57,422 nt of DNA from Pseudomonas sp. NFACC02. GTDB lineage: Bacteria; Pseudomonadota; Gammaproteobacteria; Pseudomonadales; Pseudomonadaceae. The stretch lies in assembly GCF_900110765.1 (NCBI RefSeq), contig NZ_FOEO01000035.1, forward strand, positions 1 to 57,422, written 5' to 3'. The notes beneath the pieces were generated by a model. It saw nothing but the letters and a program-made list of their open reading frames with translations, did not search any database and was not told the DNA's origin. Positions 17,460 to 28,626 of this stretch are shown in pieces; positions within the stretch are counted from its first letter, which is position 1, and each line of letters begins with the position of its first letter. A program made the position numbers and the translations under genes.

Positions 17460-18854
17460 TCATTGGCCGTTCGATCCCGCATTGATCATCTGCCTGGGCT
17501 TTACCCACACAGCGTAAGCAATCACCAGCAGCACGATCCACACGGCCCCGACGACCAATGCCGGCTGGGTGTCCGGGAAATACCCCAGCACCCCGAACAC
17601 GAACACCATAAATGCCGTCGCGATAATCGGAGCCACCGGCCAGAACGGCACCGGGAACTTGAGCTGCGCGACGTCTTCGGCGCTCATCGAGCGGCGCATG
17701 GCGATTTGCGTGACCAGAATCATCAGCCACACCCAGACCGTGGCAAAGGTCGCGATGGACGCAATCAGCAGGAACACGTTTTCCGGGATCAGGTAGTTCA
17801 ACACCACGCCGCAGAGCAGGGCTGCCCCCATCACTAGCACGGTCATCCACGGTACGCCATTGGCCGACAATTGCGCGAAGCCTGCGGGGGCCTGCCCCTG
17901 TTTCGCCAGGCCGTACATCATGCGTCCAGCACCGAAGATGTCGCTGTTGATCGCCGACACGGCCGCAGAGATCACTACGATGTTGAGGATGATCGCAGCG
18001 GAGGAAATCCCCAGATGGTCGAAAATCTGGACGAACGGGCTGCCCTGATCGCCAATCTGGTGCCACGGATACAGCGACATCAGCACGAACAGCGTCAACA
18101 CGTAAAACAGCAGAATGCGCAGCGGCACAGCGTTGATCGCACGGGGAATCACGCGCTCCGGATTGCGCGCTTCACCGGCTGCGACGCCAATGATTTCGAT
18201 GCCACCGAAGGCGAACATCACCACCGCCAGCGACGCCACCAGGCCGCCGATGCCATTGGGCATGAAGCCGCCCTGGGTCCACAGATTGCTGACGTGGCTG
18301 ACGGATTCGCCAGATGCCGAACCGATGCCAAACAGCATGATGCCGAAGCCCGCCAGAATCATCGCAATGATGGCGCCGACCTTGAGCAGCGACAGCCAGA
18401 ATTCAAGTTCGCCAAAGACTTTGACACTGCAAAGGTTGAGCGCGCCGATCAGGAACACGATGCCCAGTACCCAGATCCAGCGCGGGACGTCGGGAAACCA
18501 GAAGCCCATGTAAATGCCGAAGGCGGTGACATCGGCCAGGCAGACGATGATCATCTCGAAAGCATAGGTCCAGCCCAGGACGAAGCCTGCCAGCGGACCC
18601 AGATACGTCGTGGCGTACTGGCCAAAAGAGCCTGACACCGGATTGCGCACGGCCATTTCGCCGAGGGCGCGCATGACCATGTACACCATGGCGCCCGCGA
18701 TGAGGTAAACGAGCAGGACGGCGGGTCCTGCGAGTTTGATCGCCGAGGCCGAGCCGTAGAACAGCCCGGTACCGATGGCCGACCCCAGCGCCATGAAGCG
18801 GATGTGACGAGCGCTGAGCCCGCGTTTCAGATCTGTTGCGTTTTGCGGTTTCAT
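17460..18854 (-). CDS. hutT: Histidine permease (amino acid-polyamine-organocation family)
   Basis: A 464-residue transporter with about twelve membrane segments. It has the amino-acid permease start RGLSARHIRFMALGSAIGTGLFYGSA and the segment MRALGEMAVRNPVSGSFGQYA. Its place between hutH and hutI, on the same strand, supports a role in histidine uptake, and in P. fluorescens SBW25 the equivalent gene (hutTh) is the main histidine importer. It is flanked on both sides by REP hairpins, so its mRNA level could differ from its neighbours. A related proline-type permease is the main alternative. Confidence 0.88.
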   Translation of the reverse strand: MKPQNATDLKRGLSARHIRFMALGSAIGTGLFYGSASAIKLAGPAVLLVYLIAGAMVYMVMRALGEMAVRNPVSGSFGQYATTYLGPLAGFVLGWTYAFEMIIVCLADVTAFGIYMGFWFPDVPRWIWVLGIVFLIGALNLCSVKVFGELEFWLSLLKVGAIIAMILAGFGIMLFGIGSASGESVSHVSNLWTQGGFMPNGIGGLVASLAVVMFAFGGIEIIGVAAGEARNPERVIPRAINAVPLRILLFYVLTLFVLMSLYPWHQIGDQGSPFVQIFDHLGISSAAIILNIVVISAAVSAINSDIFGAGRMMYGLAKQGQAPAGFAQLSANGVPWMTVLVMGAALLCGVVLNYLIPENVFLLIASIATFATVWVWLMILVTQIAMRRSMSAEDVAQLKFPVPFWPVAPIIATAFMVFVFGVLGYFPDTQPALVVGAVWIVLLVIAYAVWVKPRQMINAGSNGQ

Positions 18855-18908
18855 TTCACACTTTCCTAGTCTTTCTTTGCTGTGAAACGAAGGTGGGACA
18901 CAGGTCCC

Positions 18909-18997
18909 TGTAGGAGCGCGCTTGCCCGCGATTGCAGCGTGTCAGCCAATGCATTCATGTCTGATCCACCGCAATCGCGGGCAAGCGCGCTCCTACA
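18909..18997. repeat. REP hairpin in the hutH-hutT gap
   Basis: Arms starting TGTAGGAGCGCGCTTGCC, about 27 bases long and perfectly complementary, enclose about 35 bases. It lies between the hutH stop (19059) and the hutT start (18854) in the direction of transcription. Confidence 0.9.
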
Positions 18998-19058
18998 AAG
19001 GAACAGCGTCATGCCTTCACCCTCATTCCAACGACAGGCCCTCCTGGCCTGTCACCGA

Positions 19059-20609
19059 TCAGAAACTCGGCAGCAGATCAGCAGAAACCAGCTCGCTCAG
19101 GCAGTTCGAAGCCAACAAATCAGTGGCGGCTTCGATGTCTGGCGCGAAGAAACGGTCTTTTTCGTAGAACGGTACTTTGCCGCGCAGGGTGGTGCGGGCA
19201 ATTTCCAGTTTTTGAGAGGTTTTCAGGCCGTTGCGCAGGTCCAGGCCCTGACACGCAGCCAGCCATTCTACAGCCAGCACGCCTCGTGTGTTCTCTGCCA
19301 TTTCCCAAAGGCGCTTGCCGGCAGCCGGGGCCATCGAGACATGGTCTTCCTGGTTGGCTGAAGTGGGCAGGCTGTCGACGCTGTGGGGATGAGCCAGCGC
19401 CTTGTTCTCGCTCGCCAGGGCCGCCGCGGTCACCTGAGCGATCATGAAGCCGGAGTTCACGCCGCCGTTGGCCACCAGGAACGGCGGCAGTTGCGACATG
19501 TGTTTGTCCATCATCAGCGAGATGCGGCGTTCGCTCAGCGAGCCGATTTCAGCAATGGCAAGCGCAATATTGTCAGCGGCCATGGCCACAGGCTCGGCGT
19601 GGAAGTTACCGCCCGAAATGACTTCGCCTTCCGCCGCGAACACCAACGGGTTATCCGACACGGCGTTGGATTCGATGGCCAGCACTTCAGCCGCCTGACG
19701 CAACTGAGTCAGGCAAGCGCCCATGACCTGTGGCTGGCAACGCAGGGAGTAAGGGTCCTGGACCTTGTCGCAGTCGCGATGGGATTCGGACACTTCGCTG
19801 CCGTCCCCCAGCAAATCACGGTAGGCCGCAGCGGCGTCGATCTGACCGCGTTGACCACGGGCGGCATGAATACGTGGGTCGAACGGTGCGCGTGAACCAA
19901 GAACCGCTTCAACCGTCAGCGCGCCGCAGCTCAAGGCGCCCGCGAACAGGTCTTCGGCTTCAAACAGGCCACGCAGCGCGTAGGCGGTCGAGACCTGAGT
20001 GCCGTTGAGCAGCGCCAGACCTTCCTTGGCCGCCAGCGTCAGCGGTGCGAGACCGGCGACGGCCAGTGCTTCCACCGCGTTCAGCCATTGGCCCTTGTAA
20101 CGCGCCTTGCCTTCGCCCAGCAGCACCAGTGACATGTGTGCCAGCGGTGCCAGGTCACCGGACGCACCGACCGAGCCCTTGAGCGGAATGTGCGGATAGA
20201 CCTCGGCGTTGATCAGGGCGATCAGCGCATCGATGACCTGACGACGAATGCCGGAAAACCCCCGGCTCAGGCTGTTGACCTTGAGCACCATGATCAGGCG
20301 CACCAGCTCATCGCTAATCGGTACCCCGACGCCAGCCGCATGCGAGAGCACCAGCGAACGCTGAAGGTTTTCCAGGTCGGCGCTGGCAATGCGGGTCGAC
20401 GCCAGCAGGCCAAAGCCGGTGTTGATGCCGTAGGCGGTGCGGTTCTCGGCCAGGATCTGCTCCACGCACGCCACGCTGTTGTCGATCTGCTGATCGGCGC
20501 TGGCGTCCAGCGTGAGGGTCACGGGTTGCTGATAGATCGCGCGCAGTTGCGCCAGGGTCAACTGGCCGGGGATCAGGTTCAGCGGGGTCGCCTGTTGGGT
20601 ATCGGTCAC
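19059..20609 (-). CDS. hutH: Histidine ammonia-lyase (catalytic copy)
   Basis: A 516-residue histidase that removes ammonia from histidine to give urocanate. The Ala149-Ser150-Gly151 triad that cyclises to the MIO cofactor is intact in GSVGASGDLAPLAHM. Other family landmarks are AYGINTGFG, the NGTQ segment, SDNPLVF and SANQEDHVSMA. The start is a GTG whose G-T-G-A overlaps the stop of the upstream hutH-like gene, so the two are translationally coupled. A REP hairpin separates it from hutT. Confidence 0.96.
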   Translation of the reverse strand: MTDTQQATPLNLIPGQLTLAQLRAIYQQPVTLTLDASADQQIDNSVACVEQILAENRTAYGINTGFGLLASTRIASADLENLQRSLVLSHAAGVGVPISDELVRLIMVLKVNSLSRGFSGIRRQVIDALIALINAEVYPHIPLKGSVGASGDLAPLAHMSLVLLGEGKARYKGQWLNAVEALAVAGLAPLTLAAKEGLALLNGTQVSTAYALRGLFEAEDLFAGALSCGALTVEAVLGSRAPFDPRIHAARGQRGQIDAAAAYRDLLGDGSEVSESHRDCDKVQDPYSLRCQPQVMGACLTQLRQAAEVLAIESNAVSDNPLVFAAEGEVISGGNFHAEPVAMAADNIALAIAEIGSLSERRISLMMDKHMSQLPPFLVANGGVNSGFMIAQVTAAALASENKALAHPHSVDSLPTSANQEDHVSMAPAAGKRLWEMAENTRGVLAVEWLAACQGLDLRNGLKTSQKLEIARTTLRGKVPFYEKDRFFAPDIEAATDLLASNCLSELVSADLLPSF

Positions 20610-22240
20610 GATGCTGCTACTCCTTCGTTGATGTCGGTCGTGTGCCTTGAACTGGCTCCTGCCTGTTCTGCGTTTGTGGCGCTCGGGCTGCGACTGTTGT
20701 TGTGTGCCTGCGCGTGGTCGCGGCAGACCTGGAATACGGTTTCCAAAGACTCTTCGTTCTTGAGCAGCGTCACGCTGCTGGCGATGTCCGGGGCCAGCCA
20801 GCGATCTTCGTCATAGGCCGGCACGCGCTCGCGCAGCAAACGCCACGCTGCCTCGGTGCCGACGCCGAAGCGTGGGCCTTTGAAGAACTCGAACGCCTGA
20901 GCCGCCAGCAGGTACTCGATGGCGAGGATTTGCGTGACGTTCTCCAGCACCTTGTGCAGCTTCAGGGCGGCGCTGGTGCCCATGCTCAGATGATCTTCCT
21001 GCAAGCCGGACGTCACGTAGTTGTCAATGACAGCCGGTTGCGCCAGTTGGCGGTTTTCAGCGCACAGAGAGGCGGCGACGTACTGCACGATCATCATCCC
21101 GGAGTTGACGCCCGGCTGGCTCACCAGAAAAGCCGGCAGTCCGCTGACGGTCGGGTTGATCAGGCGATCCAGACGCCGTTCGGCAATCGAGCCCAGTTCA
21201 GCCATGGCGATGGCAAGCAGGTCGGCCGCCATCGCGACGGACTGGCCGTGGGGGTTCGCTTGAGACACCACCCGGTAAGCGTCCGGGGTGCCCAGCAGTA
21301 ACGGGTTGTCGGTGGCCGAATTGAGCTCGGTTTCGATTTGCCGCGTGGCGTGGGTGAGTTGGTCGCGGGTTGCACCGTGGACCTGCGGAATTGACCGGAT
21401 GCTCAAGGCGTCCTGCGTGCGGATGCCCTTGCTGTTGGCGAGCACTTCACTGCCTGCCAGCAGGCCGCGCAGGTTCTTGCCGACCTGCTGCATGCCCGGG
21501 TGCGGCTTGAGCGCGATGATGTCCTCGTCGAAGGCGTCGAGCTGGCCGCGCAGGCCCTCGAACGTCATGGCGCTGATCACATCCGCCCACTGCATCAGGC
21601 GGTTCACGTCGGCAATCGCCAGGCAACTGAGGCCAGTCATGCACGGCGTACCGTTGACCAGGCACAGCCCGTCCTTGGCGCCCAGCTCGACCGGGCTCAG
21701 GCCTTCTTCACTCAGGGCTTGCAGCGCGGAGATGACCTGACCGCGATAACTCACCTGGCCGACGCCCAGTAGCGCGATACCAATGTGCGCCATGTGCGTG
21801 AGGTAACCCACCGACCCCTGAGACGGCACCTGTGGCGTGATGCGGCGGTTGAGCAGGGCGATCAGCGCTTCGACCACCTGGCGGTGAATCCCCGATTTTC
21901 CCTGGCTGTAGTTGATGATCGCGGCGCAGATGATCGCGCGAGTCTGCTCATCGGGCAGTACAGCACCCACACCGCATGCGTGACTGAGCAGCGTGTTGCG
22001 CGACAGGCGACTCAATTGCTCGCCCTCCAGCGACACGTTGCACAGCGCGCCCAGGCCGGTGTTCACGCCGTAGGCGCGCTCGCCGTTGGTGACGATGCGC
22101 TGCACGATGGCCTGTGCATTGTCGATACGCGCCCAGGCGCTGTCCGACAGCGCCAGACGGGCGCCGTGACGGGCCACGGCAGTGACATCCTGCCAGGTGA
22201 CCAGCCGATCGCCGATGATGATCTGTTCTGCTCGCGACAT
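20606..22240 (-). CDS. HutH-like paralogue lacking the MIO-forming Ala-Ser-Gly
   Basis: A 544-residue member of the aromatic amino acid lyase family: AYGVNTGLGALCN, KSGIHRQVVEALIAL, NGTPCMTGLSCL, TDNPLLLG and GLQEDHLSMG all align with histidase. The catalytic segment differs. Where histidase reads GSVGASGDLAPLAHM, this protein reads GSVGYLTHMAH with Tyr146 after GSVG, so the three residues that form the MIO electrophile are absent and about three residues are deleted. No frameshift or stop is present. A Ser/Ala-rich tail of about 35 residues is added. In P. fluorescens SBW25 one of two hut-locus HutH copies is reported non-functional; this gene probably corresponds to it. It may be a regulator, a partner subunit or an enzyme with other chemistry. 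Confidence 0.85.
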   Translation of the reverse strand: MSRAEQIIIGDRLVTWQDVTAVARHGARLALSDSAWARIDNAQAIVQRIVTNGERAYGVNTGLGALCNVSLEGEQLSRLSRNTLLSHACGVGAVLPDEQTRAIICAAIINYSQGKSGIHRQVVEALIALLNRRITPQVPSQGSVGYLTHMAHIGIALLGVGQVSYRGQVISALQALSEEGLSPVELGAKDGLCLVNGTPCMTGLSCLAIADVNRLMQWADVISAMTFEGLRGQLDAFDEDIIALKPHPGMQQVGKNLRGLLAGSEVLANSKGIRTQDALSIRSIPQVHGATRDQLTHATRQIETELNSATDNPLLLGTPDAYRVVSQANPHGQSVAMAADLLAIAMAELGSIAERRLDRLINPTVSGLPAFLVSQPGVNSGMMIVQYVAASLCAENRQLAQPAVIDNYVTSGLQEDHLSMGTSAALKLHKVLENVTQILAIEYLLAAQAFEFFKGPRFGVGTEAAWRLLRERVPAYDEDRWLAPDIASSVTLLKNEESLETVFQVCRDHAQAHNNSRSPSATNAEQAGASSRHTTDINEGVAAS

Positions 22241-22254
22241 GACTGCAACCGTCC

Positions 22255-23085
22255 TTAAAGGGTCGCCACGCGCCGCTGGACGAAACGATCAACGTAGTCG
22301 TCGGCAGGCGAGTAGAGGATTTCTTTCGGGGTTCCGACCTGAATCAACCGGCCGTCCTTGAGGATGGCGATGCGGTTGCCGATCCGCACGGCTTCGTCGA
22401 GGTCGTGGGTGATGAACACGATGGTTTTCTTCAGTGTCGATTGCAGTTCCAGCAACTGGTCCTGCATCTCGGCGCGAATCAACGGATCGAGCGCGCTGAA
22501 CGCTTCGTCCATGAGAATGATGTCGGTGTCCGCAGCCAGTGCCCGGGCCAGTCCGACCCTCTGACGCATGCCGCCAGACAGTTGATGCGGGTACTTCTTC
22601 TCATAGCCCTTCAGGCCCACCGTGGTCACCCAGTGTTGGGCGCGCTCGGCACACTGCGCCTTGCTCTCTCCGCGTACCGTCAGGCCGTAGGCCACGTTGT
22701 CCATCACGGTCTTGTGCGGCAGCAGGCCGAAACTCTGGAACACCATGCTGATCTTGTGCCGGCGAAAGTTGCGCAGCGCTTCCATGTCGTAGTTCAGGAT
22801 GTTCTCGCCGTCGACCAGAATCTCTCCGCTGGTCGGGTCGATCAGGCGATTGAAGTGACGCACCAGCGTGGATTTGCCAGAACCGGACAGGCCCATGATG
22901 ACGAAGATTTCGCCGCTGCCGATGGACAGCGACAAGTCGTTCACGCCGACGACGCAGCCGGTCTTCGCCAGCACCTGATCCTTGCTTTGATTCTGCCGGA
23001 CCATCGCCAGCGCATCCTTGGCGCGGTTGCCGAAGATTTTGTAGACGTTTTTGACGACGATCTTGTTGGGTTCTGTGCTCATCAT
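22255..23085 (-). CDS. hutV: Histidine ABC transporter ATP-binding protein
   Basis: A 276-residue ATPase of the quaternary-amine (ProV-like) ABC group. The Walker A is GLSGSGKST (about 65-73), the signature LSGGMRQRVGLARAL and Walker B IILMDEAFSALD. It has the ProV-type N-terminal segment KIFGNRAKDAL but no C-terminal CBS domains, so it is a short version. Its start overlaps the hutW stop by four bases (ATGA), and the hutH-like gene starts 14 bases after its stop. In SBW25 HutXWV is an ABC histidine transporter. Confidence 0.92.
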   Translation of the reverse strand: MMSTEPNKIVVKNVYKIFGNRAKDALAMVRQNQSKDQVLAKTGCVVGVNDLSLSIGSGEIFVIMGLSGSGKSTLVRHFNRLIDPTSGEILVDGENILNYDMEALRNFRRHKISMVFQSFGLLPHKTVMDNVAYGLTVRGESKAQCAERAQHWVTTVGLKGYEKKYPHQLSGGMRQRVGLARALAADTDIILMDEAFSALDPLIRAEMQDQLLELQSTLKKTIVFITHDLDEAVRIGNRIAILKDGRLIQVGTPKEILYSPADDYVDRFVQRRVATL

Positions 23086-23933
23086 TTGCTCGCCTCATGC
23101 CGTGGACGGCCATAGGCCTGCGTGATGCGGTCAATCACGACCGCGAGAATGACAATGGCCAGACCCGCCTCCAGACCACGACCGACGTTGAGGGTCTGAA
23201 TCCCCACCAGCACGTCTTCGCCCAGGCCGCGTGCGCCGATCATCGAGGCAATGACCACCATCGACAGGGCCATCATGGTGGTTTGGTTGACACCGGCCAT
23301 GATGCTCGGCAAGGCAAGCGGCAGTTGCACGCCGAACAGTTGCTGCCAACGGTTGGCGCCGAATGCGTTGATCGCTTCCATGACTTCGCCGTCCACCTGG
23401 CGAATCCCCAGGTCAGTCAGACGAATCAGCGGCGGTGCGGCATAGATGACCGTGGCGAAAATCGCCGGAACCTTGCCCAGGCCGAACAGCATCAGCACCG
23501 GAATCAGGTACACGAAGCTGGGCATGGTTTGCATGATGTCGAGCAGCGGCATCAGGACCGCGCGCAGGCGGTTGCTGCGTGCAGAAAGAATCCCCAACGG
23601 CACGCCGATGAGCACCGATATGAAGGTGGCGACCAGCATCAGGGCCAAAGTCTGCATCAGCTTGTCCCACAGCCCGACCGCGCCGACCAGGAACAGCAGG
23701 CCGATGATGATGGCCGTGGTGGTTATCTTGCGTGTCGCGTGCCAGGCGATGAGGCCGACGATCGCCAGCAATAGCCACCAGGGCGCTACGCGCAGCAGTC
23801 CTTCGAGTTTGACGATGGCCCACAGCAGCGTGTCGGAGATGTGCCGGAACACATCGCCGTAGTTGGTGACCAGCTTGTCGACCCAGTCGTTGACCCAGTC
23901 GGCGATGGAGAACGTGAAGCTTTCGGGGAACAT
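23082..23933 (-). CDS. hutW: Histidine ABC transporter permease
   Basis: A 283-residue membrane permease of the ProW type with about seven hydrophobic segments. The cytoplasmic EAA-like loop is in GANRWQQLFGVQLPLALPSIMAGVNQTTM, where the protein docks with HutV. The ATG giving MFPESFTFSIADW is the usual ProW-like start; upstream in-frame codons lie in a REP hairpin. Its stop overlaps the hutV start. Confidence 0.92.
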   Translation of the reverse strand: MFPESFTFSIADWVNDWVDKLVTNYGDVFRHISDTLLWAIVKLEGLLRVAPWWLLLAIVGLIAWHATRKITTTAIIIGLLFLVGAVGLWDKLMQTLALMLVATFISVLIGVPLGILSARSNRLRAVLMPLLDIMQTMPSFVYLIPVLMLFGLGKVPAIFATVIYAAPPLIRLTDLGIRQVDGEVMEAINAFGANRWQQLFGVQLPLALPSIMAGVNQTTMMALSMVVIASMIGARGLGEDVLVGIQTLNVGRGLEAGLAIVILAVVIDRITQAYGRPRHEASK

Positions 23934-23969
23934 AAGCGTGTCTCGATCTATGAAGTGTTCGCTCAACGT

Positions 23970-24105
23970 CTGTAGGAGCGAGGCTTGTCCCGCGATCGGC
24001 GGGGTACCCGTCGTAAAACCTGCCAATGTGATCTGCCTGACAGGCCGCATTTACAGATTTACTGCCGCTTCGCGCCAGTTCGCGGGACAAGCCACGCTCC
24101 TACAG
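23970..24105. repeat. REP hairpin in the hutX-hutW gap
   Basis: A third arm class: CTGTAGGAGCGAGGCTTGTC on the left and GACAAGCCACGCTCCTACAG on the right, with about 84 bases between them. A shorter inner match (CTGCCTGACAGG) could fold in the loop. It lies between the genes for the binding protein and its permease. Confidence 0.87.
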
Positions 24106-24118
24106 GCAACGCTGCCCG

Positions 24119-25084
24119 TCAGAGTGACGCATCAACCTTCCTGGCAGCGTCTTCGCTGACCCACTGGTGCCAGACTTCAGGATGTTCCTTGAGGAAGATC
24201 TTCGCCAGTTTTGGCGACTCGATGCGGTCCTTGGTCATGCGGGCCAGGTTCTGGTTCAGCAAGTCGATCGGGATGTTGACCTTTTCCATGACAGCGACCA
24301 GCTCGGGTGCCTGATCGTGAAAGACTTTGGACAGGCCTACCTTGATGTCGATGGTCTTGCTCACGCCGGGCTTCTCCTCCAGGCGCACCATGTCCACCTG
24401 TCCCATCAGCGGTGTCGGGGACCAGTAATACGCCAGAATCGGCTCGCCACGCTTGTAGCTGGACAGAATCGCCGCATCCAGCGCCGGGCCGGTGCCTGGG
24501 CGGAAGTTGGTGAACTTGTCTTCCAGACCGTAGCTTTTCAGCATCTCGCTGTTTTCCAGCTCGCACGTCCAGCCTGCCGGGCAGTTGTAAAAACGCCCTT
24601 TTTCAGGTTCTTCCGCATCCTTGAACAGCGCGGCGTATTTGCCCAGATCGGCGATGGACTTCAGGTCCGGCGCCTTGGCTTCCAGCTTGCGCTTGGCGTC
24701 GCCCTCGATCACGTAACGCGGCACGTACCAGCCTTCAACGGCGCCTTTGACCGGTGCGCCGACGCCGACCACTTTGCCCGCTGCTTCGGCCTTGTTCCAG
24801 ACCTCGCTGCGCCCGACCCATTCTTCTGCAAAGATCTGGATGTCGTTGGTGCTCAGGGCGTTCTCCATGGTGATGGAGTTGCCGGGCAAGCTGTCCACTT
24901 CACAGCCGTAGCCCTTGTTCAGAACGACTTGCAGCACGTCCGTCAGCAGCATGGCGCTTTCCCAGTTCAAGCCGGCGAATTTCACCGGTTTGCCGGACTC
25001 GCACCATCCCGCCGCCTGACTGGCGCCGCTGGCAAGCACGCCCACTGTCAGCAGCGTGGATAGCAGGGCCTTGTTGGTTTTCAT
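24119..25084 (-). CDS. hutX: Histidine ABC transporter periplasmic binding protein
   Basis: A 321-residue solute-binding protein of the glycine betaine/proline (ProX/OpuAC) family. A Sec signal peptide covers about residues 1-24 (ALLSTLLTVGVLASGASQA), followed by mature AGWCESGKPVKFAGLNWES. The YYWSPTPLMGQ segment and NIPIDLLNQNLARM near the end fit the family. It should deliver histidine to HutVW. The ATG giving MKTNKALL is chosen because the signal peptide then begins correctly. Confidence 0.92.
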   Translation of the reverse strand: MKTNKALLSTLLTVGVLASGASQAAGWCESGKPVKFAGLNWESAMLLTDVLQVVLNKGYGCEVDSLPGNSITMENALSTNDIQIFAEEWVGRSEVWNKAEAAGKVVGVGAPVKGAVEGWYVPRYVIEGDAKRKLEAKAPDLKSIADLGKYAALFKDAEEPEKGRFYNCPAGWTCELENSEMLKSYGLEDKFTNFRPGTGPALDAAILSSYKRGEPILAYYWSPTPLMGQVDMVRLEEKPGVSKTIDIKVGLSKVFHDQAPELVAVMEKVNIPIDLLNQNLARMTKDRIESPKLAKIFLKEHPEVWHQWVSEDAARKVDASL

Positions 25085-25209
25085 CGTGAGACGCTCCTGG
25101 TCTTGAGTTGGATTACGGCAGTAAGCAAGTGGCATCCTGCCGATGGGATGGACACTGGGTGGTCCCGTCCCGCTTCACTCCAGCTTAAACAGACGTGCAT
25201 CAGCGGCCG

Positions 25210-26679
25210 TCAGTTCATCGCTGTTCCAGTGGGCACACCATTGACCCGTGCCTGGGGCGTCTCCTGCTCGGTGGGCAGGATCAAACGATCGGCGATCTTG
25301 CCGGGCCACGTCTTCGCGGCGACGTAATACAGCGCGGCCGGTACCACAAGGCCGATGATCCACGAGATATCCGTGTCATCCAGACGGGCGACCAGAGGTC
25401 CGGTGTAGAAATGCGTCGAGATGAACGGCATTTGAATCAACACGCCAATCACGTAGATGCCAATGCCGGTCCCGTTCCAGCGGCCGTACCGCCCATCCGG
25501 GTTGGAGAGTGCCGGGATGTCGTAGCGCTCTTTGGTGATGCAGTAGAAGTCGACGAGGTTGATCGCGCTCCACGGCGTGAAGAACGCCAGCAGGAACAGG
25601 ATGAACGCCGAGAAATCCTTGAGGAACGAGTCCTTGCCCAACAATGCCAGCGCAGTGGCGATGCCGACCATCGCAAAGATGTAGGTCAGGCGCAGTGCGC
25701 TGGAAATGTGGCGGTTGCCCCGAAAGCCGCTGACGATGGTGGCGATCGACATGAAGCTGCCGTAAGCGTTGAGCGTGGTGATAGTGACCTTGCCGAAAGC
25801 GATGCTGAAATACAGCGCCGCCGCGACAGCGCCTGTGCCGCCCAGGCCGACGATGTACGAGACTTCATGGTGAGCGAAGTTCTTGCCGGCCAGCGCCGCT
25901 GCAAACACCCCGAACACCATGGACGCCTGCGCACCGATCACTGAACCCAATCCCACGGCCCAGAACGTCTTGCTTGCCGACGTGCTGCGCGGCAGGTAGC
26001 GCGAATAGTCAGCGACATAGGGGCCGAACGCGATCTGCCAGGAGGCCGAGAGGGAAATCGCCAGCAGGAAACTGCTCAGCGAAAAGTGTTTGTTGCCCAG
26101 CAGAGCGCCGACGTCGTTACCGGCCAGCAGGGCGCCGAACAGGTAGATGAACGCGATCACGCCGATGACACTGGCAACCCGGCCGATCATATGAATGACC
26201 CGGTAGCCGAAGATGGTCAGGATGACGATGGCGGCGGCGAACATCACGATGCCTTGCCAGTCCGGGACGTGTATCAACTGAGCGACGGCTTGCCCGGCCA
26301 GCAACGAGCCGCTGGCGGAAAAGCCGATGTACATCAGGCACACCAGCACCAGCGGGATTACTGCCCCGTAGACGCCGAATTGCACTCGACTGGAAATCAT
26401 TTGTGGCAGGCCCAGTTTCGGGCCTTGTGCCGCGTGCAGCGCCATGACGCCACCGCCCAGCAACTGACCGACGAACAGACCGATCAGCGACCAGAACACA
26501 TCGCCGCCCAGCACCACGGCCAGCGCCCCGGTCACAATGGCAGTGATTTGCAGGTTCGCACCCAGCCAGAGGGTGAATTGACTGAACAGACGGCCATGTC
26601 TTTCCGCGTCAGGGATGTAGTCGATCGAACGCCTTTCGATCACGGAAGAGGGTGCAGCACGATCATCTGGAACAGCCAT
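25210..26679 (-). CDS. NCS1-family permease of the hut operon (likely urocanate transporter)
   Basis: A 489-residue transporter with about twelve membrane segments, of the cytosine/purine/allantoin (CodB-like) NCS1 family. Typical phrases are FTLWLGANLQITAIVTGALAV, RVQFGVYGAVIPL and SAINLVDFY. It sits between hutU and hutXWV, and in SBW25 the permease in this position (hutTu) was shown to carry urocanate, so urocanate is the most likely substrate; cytosine or a purine remains possible on family grounds alone. Of three close in-frame ATGs, the third is preferred because AGGGGA lies nine bases upstream. REP repeats separate it from hutU. Confidence 0.85.
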   Translation of the reverse strand: MAVPDDRAAPSSVIERRSIDYIPDAERHGRLFSQFTLWLGANLQITAIVTGALAVVLGGDVFWSLIGLFVGQLLGGGVMALHAAQGPKLGLPQMISSRVQFGVYGAVIPLVLVCLMYIGFSASGSLLAGQAVAQLIHVPDWQGIVMFAAAIVILTIFGYRVIHMIGRVASVIGVIAFIYLFGALLAGNDVGALLGNKHFSLSSFLLAISLSASWQIAFGPYVADYSRYLPRSTSASKTFWAVGLGSVIGAQASMVFGVFAAALAGKNFAHHEVSYIVGLGGTGAVAAALYFSIAFGKVTITTLNAYGSFMSIATIVSGFRGNRHISSALRLTYIFAMVGIATALALLGKDSFLKDFSAFILFLLAFFTPWSAINLVDFYCITKERYDIPALSNPDGRYGRWNGTGIGIYVIGVLIQMPFISTHFYTGPLVARLDDTDISWIIGLVVPAALYYVAAKTWPGKIADRLILPTEQETPQARVNGVPTGTAMN

Positions 26680-26733
26680 CTCAAACATTCCCCTGAAGCG
26701 AGTGTTGGTATGCATACGGGTGACCGAGAAATC

Positions 26734-26842
26734 CTGTAGGAGCGCGCTTGCCCGCGATCAATCTCACTGCCGCCCCAATGGGCCAGGCGAAAAATCGCGT
26801 GGAAGTCCTTCGGCCCTTGTCGCGGGCAAGCGCGTTCCTACA
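26734..26842. repeat. REP hairpin in the hutU-permease gap
   Basis: Arms starting CTGTAGGAGCGCGCTTGC and ending GCAAGCGCGTTCCTACA (one T for C change in the right arm) enclose about 60 bases. It begins 12 bases before the hutU stop in plus coordinates, that is, directly downstream of hutU in transcription. Confidence 0.88.
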
Positions 26843-26853
26843 CCCTTTGCCTG

Positions 26854-28548
<1,695 letters not shown>

Positions 28549-28626
28549 GTCACAATCCTCGATGATCAATCCGGCCCAGGCACTGGGCTGAGGGTGCCTG
28601 TGTCGAACAGGCGGAATATGGGTTTA

